DNA of 64,000 nt from Mesaphorura yosii (taxonomy: Eukaryota > Arthropoda > Collembola > Poduromorpha > Tullbergiidae). The position numbers and the translations under genes are program-made. Under the pieces are notes generated by a model. It was not told the origin of the DNA, searched no databases, and was given only the letters and a program-made list of their open reading frames with translations. The stretch lies in assembly GCA_009869945.1 (NCBI GenBank), contig WIXG01000238.1, forward strand, positions 59,744-123,743. The letters are read 5' to 3'. Position 1 is the stretch's first letter, and each line of letters opens with the position of its first letter. Positions 1 to 17,400 of the stretch are shown here, piece after piece.

Positions 1-3000
1 AATTCTGATTGTGAAAATTGGCCGTCTTCTTTAAGTACGCGAATACTGAGTCCGTGGGAAAAGGACGACCGGCTAGATTCTTCACTTGCGTACGCCAAGA
101 CGGAAGAAGTTCCAAACGTTATGGAGCGTACCACGCGAACGCTGCCAAGTCGGAGTGTCTCCGCATGAGTTACAAACTGCTCTTTGTCGCTATTCCAACT
201 ATACATGGACGCGTCACCTGTCCCGTCAACTGCGAGCAGCAATAAACCAGTGGAGCTTCTTAGCGTCACAACTTTCTCAGCCTGCAATTCAAAATCATAG
301 CCCGGGTCAGTTATATCATGTCTTGAGCAGCGAGGCACGGCTTCAAAACTGCGTTATTAGAGTTATCTTACCGTTCTCCTTGTCAGAATGGACTGATGCG
401 TGTCAATTGAGTGGAGCCTGCACGGGCTGGAGGCTAGGACAGTAGAAAGAAGATTCAATGCCTTGCACTTGGCATTGAATTTATTTTGTGTATGCTGAAC
501 CAATTTTTCCGTTTTTGCTGCTTCTTCCTTCGTCTCGTTAATCAGCTTTCGAATGTCATGGCCGTCAATGTGACCCTGTCCTTCTACATTTGCTTTGAAG
601 GTGACTCCGTGTTCAAACTTCCAGAACGCAGTGATGTCCTCATTCGCTCCTTTGGTGAGTGCATGAGAAGCAATTTCTTCGATGCGATGTCCATTAACGA
701 GGTTGTTGGTTTGAAGATTCTTGACGCGAATGAGGTGCTCAAATTCGACTGGCGCTTTGATTTCGTGATCACTATGAGTTGTTACAATATCGTTCAGCTT
801 GTCGCCCAAGCACCGAAAGTTTCCTTTCACGATTACGTTTCCGAGAAAGTCTAAGGAGCCCTGATTGAATTGCTCTTGAACTGATTGGGTCTGAAAGGGT
901 GGAATAGAGATAAGTTGCAATTTATGAGCTCAGCTTCTATTTTGTTTCCAGAAAATTGACTAAAGGAACTTACCATAAACGTGTTCTGGTACATTTCATT
1001 CAAATTGTGGCCAAGTACAGAGCCTTGAACGTTGACGTTATCTCCCATGAGTACGACGGTCTTTGCTTCAATATTTCCCAAATGCTGTGTTGTGTGTGTG
1101 GTTGCCATATCTGAAATCGCAATGCCATTCAACGTTTGCACCTTCTCCACATTCGCACGCACAAAGATTGAAGCGAATCTGACACCTCCCAGTGTGTCCT
1201 TCGAAGACAGGTACAGAGCTTCCGTCACAAGCCTGTTATAATCAACTCTGTCAAGTGTTGTGAATTGAACGTTTCCGTGCTGGACAGTGATCTGAGGTGC
1301 ACTCACTTTTCCGAAAAACTTGACTACATGTCTGAAGTTGAGTTGCTGATCCGTAATTCTTGCTATACGTTTTTCTCGACTAAGCGCTTGGCTGTTCAGA
1401 GTAATCGCACTAATCGGTCCATTCACTTTCACGGCACTTGTGAACGTTTTGGAGCCAAAGATATTGACGTCTATCTGGGTGGTTCGAACGATGTTGTGCT
1501 GAATGTACTCCAGAAACCGCTTATTCTGAATCAACTGTTCCACAACAAGCTTCTCTGAAGTTAAAGCTTCTGCTTCGACGTTGTTTTTCAAGATGTGCGT
1601 GTTCTTGTCGCTGTCAAACGAATAAATAGATGCTAGTTCGTCCAGAGAAATTGCATTTACGAGACCCGATGTTTCCAAAGTCTCTTCAATGACCTGATCT
1701 TCGTTGAACGTAACGGGACCAGTGATCGTCTGTGCAGTGTTTAGGGTGAAGACGTTTGAGAAAACATCCTCAAACTTCACCAGTTTAGCGTTCAGGCTGT
1801 GGCGGACTTCAAAGTCCAAGATGAACGTTTTGTTACCATGTACCGCAATGAACGAATCTCCTTTTCTCACAATGTCTGCGTCCAGTCGTTCCAAGTTTAC
1901 GCCGCCCACCTTTCCGGTCACTTGCAAGTTTTGTAGAACTTCAATTCTCTGTAGTCAGATTAAATACATGACTCAAAGTTTGCATACTTTTCACAATTTA
2001 GTCAAATTTACCTCAAATGTCCAGGGACTATGAATCACTTCTAACATTTGACTGTTCAAAGGGAAGGCGTTCGCAAATATTTCATCCAAATCGTACCCGG
2101 ATACTGTTTTGGCAAAATTCACGCTCCCCTGCTTGACTTGAATCAAACCCGAAGTTTTGACGGCGCCTGTGAACAATTGATCGGAAACGTCGCTTCGAAG
2201 AACGCCCGACCTCAGATGAGAAATTGTGAATCCGTTTATCTTCCTCGTATTAACGCCTCCATGAGCTTTCACATTGCCTTCTATTTCCACTGGATGCGCT
2301 ATCTTTACGTTTCCGCTGAGTCTCAAGAATCGATCGAACCAGGACACAATGCCCAAACCTCCAAGATTCCTGTCAGACTCCTGATGAAAGTTCTCAGTTT
2401 CTGCAAAATAACCGCACTCATGAATCCCATTGAAATGTTCAGTTGAATACTGACTTATTCAAGCTTACGAAAGGATTTGGCTTGGATCGCCTTAAAGGTC
2501 GTGGGGAGCGTAAACACTTGCTCACTCCGGCCAGTGACAACTGCCACTGCTGAGTTGAAGTCCATGCCGAAATGGTTGATTTCTTTCACAACTTTCATTG
2601 ATGACCCGCACACGACGTGCTCGAAGGCGAACTCGGAGGTCACAACTCGAGACTTCGACAGCAGGAATGCATCCGCAAACAACTGCGCTAGGTCGATGGA
2701 GTCAAATTTGGATAGAGCGTAGAGAGATGAGAACTTGACAGGTGCATCAAATATCATGTTGCCCGTTATCGTTTGAGCAGAATTCAGAGTAAAGAAATTG
2801 GCCAATTCAAGTCCGTTAATCGTACCAGTATTTACGTTGAGTGAATTAATCCTGAGGGACTTTTGAAATTTAGTCAAGCCGTTGATGCTGACGGTTGTTC
2901 CATCCTAACAGGAGGACGATAAGATTGAGATTGAGACTACGGCTCCTGATCTAGTTGATTTGAGCAAGAAACGACAGAATATTACTCACAAATGACAAGA

Positions 3001-6000
3001 TGCCGCCAAAGAGCTCTTCGAAGCTTTTCCCATTCACCAGCGAATCAATGTTCAGAGTTCTGAATACAACTGGCTGAAGGAACTCCACGTCTGCGTTCGG
3101 TGAATACGATAATCGTTGCAAATCCAGAGTGTCTTGATGCTTTAGTTGATCGGTGGAGACTCCGTTTATGGTCCTTCGAATTGCAACGTCACCCAAAAAC
3201 TTAACCAGGCCGGAGAAGGTCCACGTTTTTCTCAGTGTAGCAAATCCGTCCCTTAACACTAGATTGCTTGTGCTAATTCCCTGAACTTGTCCAGCGACGG
3301 AAACCTGATTTCAAGAAATTAAAATATGCAATTAATGCACTGAATGAAAAGCTTCTTGGCCATCATACTTACTTTTGCGGCTGTCAGAGTATTAAACACT
3401 TTCTTTCCCGAAAGCGTAATTTTCTTCTGGTTCGCGAAGATAAATCCATCGGGAAAACTAACATCATTCAACGTTTTGGTGATTGAGGCAGTGTCACATT
3501 TCACTTCGTTAAGAACTGTCTTTTGGCCAAAAATTGTTCCGACGAAATTCGGTGACACAATATGGCCAACTTTTTCAGCAAAGTTTTCTCCGTTTAATTC
3601 TTCAACTGAAGCAGCCTGTACCACAGCATCACTGATGACAAATGAGGCAGTGACCTTCTGCGGCGCCGACTTAAGGAACAGCTGGTCAAACACTGCCTGC
3701 TGTATTGTGACGGAATCCACTGGGCCAGAGACATGTGCTTGCTTGAATGCTACAAGTCCGTCAACCAGTTTAACTCCTGAAATACCAACGATAAATACGG
3801 GTATGGAATCAAAGATCATGCCATTTGAAGTCATTATAGAACGACATGTTCTAAACAGGAGACAAAAATTACCTCTTATGTGGCTGATGTCAATAATTTC
3901 CTCTCCAAATTTCAGATTATTCACCGTCGAACAATGAATGCTTCCCAGCACACTCAATGGCGCTTGGAACTGTATCGGGCATGTGAATTCATTTCTCTCA
4001 GAGAGCAAGGCGATGCTTCCGACGGGAACGTCGAATAGTGAGACGGTTTGCAAGTGGTTCACCGAAACTGGGCTGCTGAAGACGATGGACCCCACTCTAA
4101 TGGAAGAACTCTTTGAGACAATATTGGAAAGAAAGTCGGACAAGTTTGTCTGCGGATTGACTGTCTTGACTTGAATGCTGGCGGCCTCGAGTGCCTTACA
4201 ATTGATCGTGCTGGAAATGACTTGTGTGGCTCTGACTAAGTGGACGTCTTCGGAATTCAGTGGAATAGCATCACTCAACATTTCTGATATTTCGTTTGCG
4301 CGTTGATGTAGTTGGCCAAGTTTCAGCGTCGTTTCTTCGAGATTGATTTGGAAATCGTTTTCTTCCCATCTTGAACTAACGAATGTGAAGTCATTGAAGG
4401 CTCCATTGCTACTGTGTGTGAAGTTCCGGGTTGCGGCTGCCTGATTTGTATTCGCAAAAGTTACTTGTGCTGCTGTGATTTCGCCCACAACCCAATGACC
4501 AGTGACGATGTTTGACTGAGACACTGACAGTGCATCTGACAGTATGGTTTGTGATGCTGCAACGACCTTCTCCCATCTAAAATCAGCAGCCAGCAATCAA
4601 TTAACTTCAAGTGTGACACTGGAATTAACAAGTGAAAAACATGAGTGGGTTTACCTTAGAAATTTTCCTGTCAACGTAGAAAACGTTTGCAACAAATCCT
4701 GAGACTGCAGATAACCCGGGGAGGGTGTTTCTTGAACACTCGCAGCTACTGTTATTACCCTGGCTGAGGTGTTGATTTCCTCCGCTGGCATGAACAACAG
4801 AGCCCCGTCCTTCGTAAGCAAATCAACAGCATTTGACAAGTCACCGTGGAACGTACAAGGCCCTAAATTCAATCATTATTAAACGACTTACAAAAACCTA
4901 TTCAATAAACATGATAGTAATTACTCAGGTTGCATATTAAATGCTCTTGGAAGTGTTCCGTTTCGCCATTTTTCGCATAGGAAAGGAACTTCAGTTCTCC
5001 ACTCTTCGCACGTGATACCAGAACTCGTTCATCTCGCAAATTCTCGAGTGCAATAGCTTTCAAGTCGTACGCTTCGACGTGTCCGAAAGACGTCTGCTGA
5101 AACTCGTTTCCATCGAATCGGAAGAACTCAACTGCTCCTCCAGATTCTGGAATTGAAGCTAGAAGCTGGTGATAATGGAGAGAAAAGGCCACGAGTTTTC
5201 TGGATGTTGACTGGAGCTGAGCGGTCTTGTAGTTGACATACTTCCCCGCAATGCTATCGAACCGATATATTTGAATAATTTTGTGGTCTGCTGCAGCAAT
5301 AAATGAATCGTCGCCTGTTTGATAGACGGCTACATTCGCTGAGGATGCTTGAAAGCGCTGATGAAACCTGCCAATGATACGAAGTAGCACTGCATCAAGA
5401 CAGGCGTAAAGTTACAACCATTAATAAGGTGAGGGTTATTATCGTATGCTTACCAGACTTGTGCGCTATCTCCATTATTTATATCAATGTTGTACACGTC
5501 AACCGATTCTTTTGGGTCTTGAGGAGTCAGTACGATTTGGTTTGAATGATCCGTATAAGTCGCGTCAATCATGTTTATTTGACTATGAAGAGGCCATTCC
5601 CCGCTGATTTGTTCTATCGCGTCATCCACGAATCTGTAAACCGTTATGCTGGGCTTGGTTGTAGTCACAACGAGAATTACTTCCGGGCGGCTTTTTGCGT
5701 CGTTCCATCTTGTGAAGGATGTCATCCCGACAGATGGTTCCAGAAGTTCTGCAATCAAAATTCATGCGCAAACATCATATAGCTCAGGCAAAGAAAAGCT
5801 AGAACTAGACTGGTTACAAGAGTTGTAAGAATTGAATTCTAGAAAGAATTACCTATGCTGGATTTCTTTTGTATATCTGAGCCGAATGCATCCAGAGTAT
5901 TAGACTTCAGTCCAAAAGTGTAGCTCTGCTGTCCGATCCTCTCATTTCTCCAACGAATGTACCGTCCTGCTAATGCCTTTTCCGCAATGGACTCGATGAG

Positions 6001-6303
6001 CACGACTGTCAAAGTAGGAAGGAATGGTTAAAAGGATCATACTACATTATTAACTATAACTGGGTTAATCTACAATTAGTGCTTACATTCTCGGCTCACT
6101 TCGCCAGCGTGGCTAACAAAGGTCTCAAAGAACTCATGCGGCTCAAAGTCGAGATACTTTTTGATTAAGTCTTCGACAATACGTTCACTGGAAACTTGCA
6201 AACTATCTTCGAAGGAAAATGTCTCATTCAAGGCTGAAGGACAGAAATGAACAACAATCGCGACAACAAACCACCACTGAAGCAAGTTAATGCAACGTTC
6301 CAT
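1..6303 (-). CDS. Large secreted repeat protein, propeller-like blades plus VNG-type repeats (partial, 3' end outside window)
   Basis: Thirteen exons agree in phase: 6303-6087, 6005-5853, 5748-5454, 5367-4925, 4862-4655, 4576-3873, 3776-3373, 3304-2990, 2904-2469, 2400-2012, 1948-974, 890-372 and 281 to the left edge, giving at least 1779 residues. The start is the first ATG and opens a hydrophobic signal peptide (about residues 1-25). Residues about 120-370 look like EAR/EPTP propeller blades (for example GDDSFIAAADHKIIQIYRFD). From about 480 to 1650 there are many repeats of the theme 'LNxAQTITGxVxF ... LVNGxxLxxLxxxAF'. The last visible exon returns to blade-like sequence. No transmembrane segment was seen, so it is probably extracellular. 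Arthropod eggshell and Torso-pathway proteins of the Nasrat/Polehole/Closca group are similarly large and secreted, but membership is a guess to test, not recognition. Confidence 0.8.
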
Positions 6304-6326
6304 GCTGATGTCGACCTGTCGTCTTC

Positions 6327-6349
6327 ACTGAACTGATTAAACTGACTGA
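6327..6349 (-). promoter_or_regulatory. Cluster of TCAGT initiator-like sites upstream of the large secreted protein gene
   Basis: Read on the minus strand, four TCAGT motifs lie at 6349-6327, 24-46 nt before the start codon at 6303. TCAGT matches the arthropod initiator consensus, so this could be the transcription start region. No TATA box was seen about 30 nt further upstream. The motif is short, so the call is weak. Confidence 0.3.
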
Positions 6350-6813
6350 GCAAGCGGGCAAAACTATGACGAGTTCTGGAGGACGAGTTGGACTGCATAT
6401 GACTGCCTAATCAATTAACTCCCTTCTAGACTGTCTGCAGAATTAGGACTAGAAGACAGAAACGGAAGAAAAGACAGACGTCTCATTGAAAGTAGAAAGG
6501 CAAAGACACTGACGCTGTGTTCAAAAGAATTGAAATTTGAATTGCATAGGATTTATTAAATTACTTACGCTTATCATCGTATACTTCATAAAGTCGACGG
6601 TTTACATAAAAAAGTGTACAGAGTTATTGATACAAATAACGTAGTCGAATAGTACGTATTTAAAAAGATATGGACAGTAGTTTAGATGAACGCGTGCTAG
6701 ATATGGCAACTCCATTCTTAAGTTTAAGTGATCCATGGAAATGGTACCTTTCACAGAGTTCACTTGCTGACTGGGTACCTTTTTAGTATCTCCTCGAACG
6801 CTGTACTCCCCAT
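6350..6813. other. Intergenic spacer between TAF12 and the large secreted protein
   Basis: About 0.46 kb separating two genes on the same strand. It should hold the 3' UTR of TAF12 and the promoter of the downstream gene. No further open frame or repeat was recognised. Confidence 0.6.
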
Positions 6814-7629
6814 TCAGTATTTCTTCAAAGCCTTCTTCATAATAGCAATTCGCTGCTTATGAGCTTCAGTGAGTGGTGATCTTTTGTATGGACGTAATTC
6901 TTCTGATCCAAAGCCAGGAACCCAAACATTCTGAGTTCGTTCTGAAAAACCCATTCACTTGTAAGTAAAACAGAAATTTTGCATATCCTACTTTTGGCTT
7001 CAGACAGGTGGCAAATAACAGCTGAGGTGTTGGATAATTACCTAAATGAGTCTGAACGTCACGAACATCAATACTAGACGAGCGACGATGAGTAGCAAGA
7101 ACTGCGGCACCTTGAACCAAACTCTGCATGTATTCCTCGGCATAAGTTAGCAGAAAGTCTTCTACGTCTTCATCCAGTTGCTCAGTTGGATCAATCCGTT
7201 TAACCAGCTCCTGTAGATTCTTACGCGACCAAATCTAAAACCCATTTCAATCAAGGTTAGAATCTCTCCGAATTCTGACAAATAATGGCACTATTTTGGC
7301 AACATTAACCATCAACATACCTCATCAAGACCCGGACTTGTCGGTGTGTTCTTGGGCGATGGGGTTATTGCAGTGCTCGAGTTGCTGTTACTGCTACTGC
7401 CTGCAGCTACTGGGGAAGACATCCCAGCTGGGGTGTCCACGACTGGAACAAGCGAACCTGTGCAATTGAATTCGGAATGAGTTTTGGCGACAAAATTAAT
7501 ATTATTCAGGCCGGTCTCATTGAAGGTAGGTAACTTGATAAATTTAGATTGATCAAATAGTGAATGGTATTTGAGTATTTGAATGATTAACTAACCGTTG
7601 CTAGTCACCGTATCCTTTGGTTGACTCAT
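6814..7629 (-). CDS. Taf12: Transcription initiation factor TFIID subunit 12
   Basis: Four exons (7629-7596, 7457-7321, 7234-7042, 6941-6814) join in phase into 163 residues, close to the 161 of human TAF12. The N-terminal 55 residues are a low-complexity Ser/Pro/Asn-rich tail. From about residue 58 the histone fold follows, with family blocks such as DPTEQLDEDVEDFLL and ATHRRSSSIDVRDVQTHL, and then the C-terminal signature NVWVPGFGSEELRPYK and TEAHKQRIAIMKKALKKY. TAF12 pairs with TAF4 through its histone fold within TFIID, and the SAGA complex uses it as well. The start is the only ATG in phase with exon 1. It lies in tandem with the large secreted protein gene, with no sign of shared function. 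Confidence 0.95.
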
Positions 7630-9241
7630 TGTGGCTTGCTTGGCAGTGAGAGAACAACACTTTTGCACTTAAATTTGGGGTTAATTGCTACACTAAATTA
7701 GCGGGGTTGTAGCCGCAAATTTATTGCTTTAATTTAAGAAAATCTTGCGGAACGAAAACAAGCGAAAGCTAAATGAAATCCAAGTGCGGTATAAAACGTA
7801 CCTTCCATGTACGCATCGCACTGCGTAATGAAGATACAGTAGAGCACAGCAAACAGCAGACCCTCGCTTCGTTCAGTCAATTGCATGTGACTTCTTCACA
7901 CTAGGCATAGCACAGCCTGCTGTGAGTCCAAAAGTATCACAGAAAGCTTTGAAAATGTGTCTCACAGTCAACGAAATGTCGATTGACTACTATTCCAACT
8001 TTTCGCACACCTTTGTTGCTTGGTCTCTGCTCTGCTGAAGTGCGTCTGAACTCTCTCGCAAATATGAGGCCAAGTTGTTGGTTTCTGCAGATAATTTCAA
8101 TAATCTTTCCTAAGGGTCTCGTGCGGTTTTAGCGTATTAATAGACCCACTATGAATTGGGGTTTCATTTTCTTGTGCCATCCTTCTATTTTGCTTCATAA
8201 AACGAACAATGCCAATCCAAGCTCCAGAAAGTGTCCGAGTAATTGCCAAAAGATTCACCAGCATAAGCCGAAGGTATTTGCGATTTTAGTTTGTATTTAT
8301 TCATGACATTCATTTATATTTCGATCTTGACAGCATTACATGCTTAAAATATCACAAGATAAGAGGAAGCTCTCTATCTAGACTACACACTACGGAATAC
8401 TTACTCTGCACAGAAGGAATGAGATAAAAATATAGATAAAATCGTTGAGACGTATAAAATAGCTGACAAATTAGTTTCAAGAAAATGGTCGGAGGTTAAA
8501 ACACTGAAATTACAATTAATATGCGCGGATGCGGGCAAATCTCCCTAGTCTTCAAGCAGCTACTGGTACTGGTTAGATCCTCAGCAGATGCGTTGATTCA
8601 CTGGATACGCACTGCATATACTCAAAACTTAACTTAATTGCAGTGAGTTTAGACGGAAGTAGTTTGACTGTACTCAGTTTAAATACAATTTGACTCTGCT
8701 ATCGTGTTAAATGCAACATAACTAATTGCAGAAGTATCTTGCAACTAGTTCAATCTACTTGCACGGTTCCGCATAATATCGGGAAAGGTGAACTCAGTTT
8801 GCGGCATCAGGGGGTTAAGCAGGAGGGTCCAGGGTTTGAAACTTAACTCATCTATTTAGCGGGTCCGATTGCGTTTTACGCGATTTGGTGAGAATCGTAT
8901 CTTACAGTTCACATGTACAAAATATCCTCTTCATCAAATTAATAATAAATACTATTCTAATCAGTACACAACGCGTACAAAGGGAAAAGGCTAAAATTAT
9001 ATTCCTTAAATTTTACTTCACAATGTGAACTTGGTAAATTAATCAAATGAATCTTTAGGCTTATGGCAATTGAATAAATAAAAAGTATGCGCGGTTTTGT
9101 TCTTTCAGTAAAGTCGTAGAAAATTCCATAAAAAGTGGTTCATCATAATCTCACAATAACGCGAAGAGTAAACTAATCAGTTCTATTACAGGACTTTTAA
9201 TAAAATCGTTCTTGCTCTGTTGGTTGATATTTTGGTTTTAG
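7630..9241. other. Intergenic region between Draper homologue and TAF12
   Basis: About 1.6 kb without a supported gene. It should contain the TAF12 promoter, possibly with a 5' non-coding exon, and the 3' UTR of the Draper homologue. I saw no repeat or RNA gene. Confidence 0.55.
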
Positions 9242-14482
<5,241 letters not shown>

Positions 14483-17400
14483 TTTGCTGGAAATGCTTCT
14501 GCGGCGTTGATGGCGTAGTTTGAAAGATGATTTGCGTGCTTATAACTTGAGACGAGTTGCCATAGGTGGATCCGATTTCTCACTCTGGATTCTGATGACA
14601 GAACAAGTTGAACGGTCCAGTTTCCAGTGTATGATTCGCTTAGTTAGTTCAGAGTATCTTATGCGTTGTAGAGTCCGTGCTCAAGGTCTGAAACAACAGA
14701 AACAAGGAGTTTGATAATTTTCACTTGTTTGTTAGCATTATCGTAAGTTAAAATGTCGTTCGTCACATTTCCTCTCTTTGCTGTGCGCACGCCTTGCGTT
14801 TTCAATGAACTTCGTACTATGTTGTAGTTTTAATGCATAATTACGGCACATGAATAATTGGAAACTACCGACTGAGTAAGTCAACAGCCAAGTCGAAACC
14901 ATGTGCTGCTGCTGTACCATTGTCAGGAATTGATAAACCTCCATTCCATTTCTAATTCTATCGTGGTTGAGAAATTGTAGTTTAAACTTCCCAAGCCGTA
15001 CTTGTACTCGTCTTGCATTCAGACAACGGCGAATGCGAATAGAAAAACGTTTGAAGCCATCATGGCCATTGAGGAATTCTTTCATGCGTCCGCACTCAAT
15101 GAATGCATTTCAGACAATTTCAGACATGGTTTAAGTCTTCGTCATAAAAAGACGGGCTTCACAGTCACAGTCATACAACCCCAACCTTTACTCCTCAAGA
15201 ATTACTATGCAAAGTTATTACCTCGTTCATTGGATTCAATTATTAGAGATCATGCAAGCAGCAAAAAGTTAAACAATTCTGTAAGCTCATGTGATGCGTT
15301 GTCTGTGTTCTCGAAAGCCATTGCCATCCTCACCGAACTGAATTTAAAGCGTACTCCTTTTATTGGTGTACATTTTCTTTTGATCCTTCATCGAGCATTA
15401 TGCCGTGACATACTTTGACTGATTCACTCCATTAAACACTTGTTATTGTGCCTTTACGACTTCTGCTCGTATCACTGTTTACTTGTTCCTGCGCTCAGAC
15501 GAGGCCTCTGTCGCACAAAATTATACACAAAGAAAACAGAAATGATTAGAAAACACAAAACGGGCATTGATGCAGGCAGAGTGCATGTGAACTGGGCGCC
15601 TGGAAACTTAGAAACTTCTTCCCCTTACCGGAAATATTTCCTTGTTCTGTTTGTTTGCCTAGCAGCCGTCAAAACAAGCCTGCAGTCTCCGGCACGTCTA
15701 CTAATTATTGCGTCATATTTTAGGCGTGTTTAATATTCAGCATTAAGAGAGTTGCCAGTGATTATGACAAGTTGAATGGTTTCATTCAACTGTGACTGTC
15801 TTGAGGCTCTGTCTTTACGCCAAGTGTGATAATGTCAATTTCTTCACGACAAATTGCAGGCTCGTACAAATTAAGTCTGTTTCCTAAATGCAAATATATA
15901 AGTTTAATTTGTCCATTAAAATTCGCAGAACCCGAAGCCAAACTCCGTTGCAGTCAGACATTTCAGGAACTGCCAAACACCTCAAACTTTACTTTGCCTC
16001 AAAGCTTCATGGCTTCGAGCTTTTTAGTCAGTCATACCATAGTAATGACAGTATTACCTGCCATTGAGGCGTACACAAATTAGCAACTCGTGAGCGAATG
16101 AATCAGATTTTTTAATGCTTCCAACTTGAACGGTTGTTGGAATTAATTGCTGAGCACATTATATGCATTGCATTGGCGTGCCAGTTAAAAAGCAATACAC
16201 GCTAGTTGTGAGCAATTTACACTATGCTGGAAATAGATGCTTGGCTTCAACGTATGCAAAAAGTGGGGACGAGACGATGCGTTGTTTTTGCGAGTGAAAT
16301 TAATTGGGAAAAATGTTGAAATTAAACTTCAATTAGACATGACAAAGAAGTTCCGTGGCAAAGTATTGTCGTGTAATACACGGCTTCTCATTTATTTGAT
16401 TCTAGCATGAAAGTATTGCAGACAGGAATATTAAAAAACACCGCAAATTCCACAATGGAATGAGTCATCCTCAATTAAGTAGTAACTGTTTTATCAAGGA
16501 CTGACTGACTGAGTTTCGGTCTCTTGCGGTTTACCTTTGATTTGGACCTTTTTATTACTCATGCTGGAAATATCGAAACAGCAACCAACCAACAGCTGGA
16601 CCTTCGCGTGTGAGTGAACTCGCGCCCCACCGCGATAATTCCAAAACCACAAATGTTGAATAGCAGAATTATGACAAGACTCTTTATCTCGGTCACTTAT
16701 TCAATTACAAGCAGTCACTTTGAATGGATTGAACGTTTTTATTCGGTAGTCAATTAATCCCTGTCAGCCTTTAAACCTTGTCTAGCAAAAAGTGAACACG
16801 ACAGAACCGGAAAGCCCGATTTGCTGCAAATGTACGTCGATCGTTAAGCACGGATGCACATGAAGCCAAATCAAACGGATGTTGTGATAACCCATTCAAG
16901 ACTCTGTAGCATAAATATTTAGACTTGGAATTTGGCAGTGGCAGAGCAAATAACTGCAAAAATGAAGACTTCCACATCAATGTGTCCTGCCACTAGTCTC
17001 TGTGTTCTGATTTCGGTGAACACTAACCCTGGAACTTATATTTAGAATGTGCTGCTCTGCTTTGAATGAAACGCAAATGTGTCTGGGCTGTTGCATTCTT
17101 TCATTTTTCATCGGGTTGTCGACACGAGCCAAATTTAACAATTGTCAACAAGTATGCGCTGTTGCACAACACAACACACCGTACAAAGAAGGCAAATTAG
17201 TTACGTCCATTGTTTGTCAACTGTCAACTTCATGGCATGGCAGAGCATGAGGAAGCAGTTCAAGCGAAATGTCTGCGGTACCTGCACTCTGAAGTTGTAA
17301 CGCACAACTTCTTACGTTACTCCACCTAAAAAGTTTAGGTCATCAACCAACTCTCAAGTTACAAGTATAATTCGAGTCAAGCTAATTCGATAGTTTGCCT

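Noticed and set aside
349-372. A 23-nt intron joining exons 12 and 13 of the large secreted protein
   Set aside because: Too short for spliceosomal removal; the acceptor TTTTGAATTGCAG at 282 gives a normal intron of about 90 nt and keeps phase.
3344-4174. Long plus-strand open frames opposite the large secreted protein
   Set aside because: They mirror the real minus-strand exons; only the minus strand shows repeats, splice sites and phase agreement.
5368-5390. Acceptor at 5390 for exon 4 of the large secreted protein
   Set aside because: It breaks the reading phase; the acceptor at 5368 restores it and gives a continuous blade-like sequence.
15002-15418. 138-codon plus-strand open frame in the desert
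   Set aside because: No recognisable family, no splice context or poly(A) signal fitting it, and composition like surrounding non-coding DNA; treated as chance.
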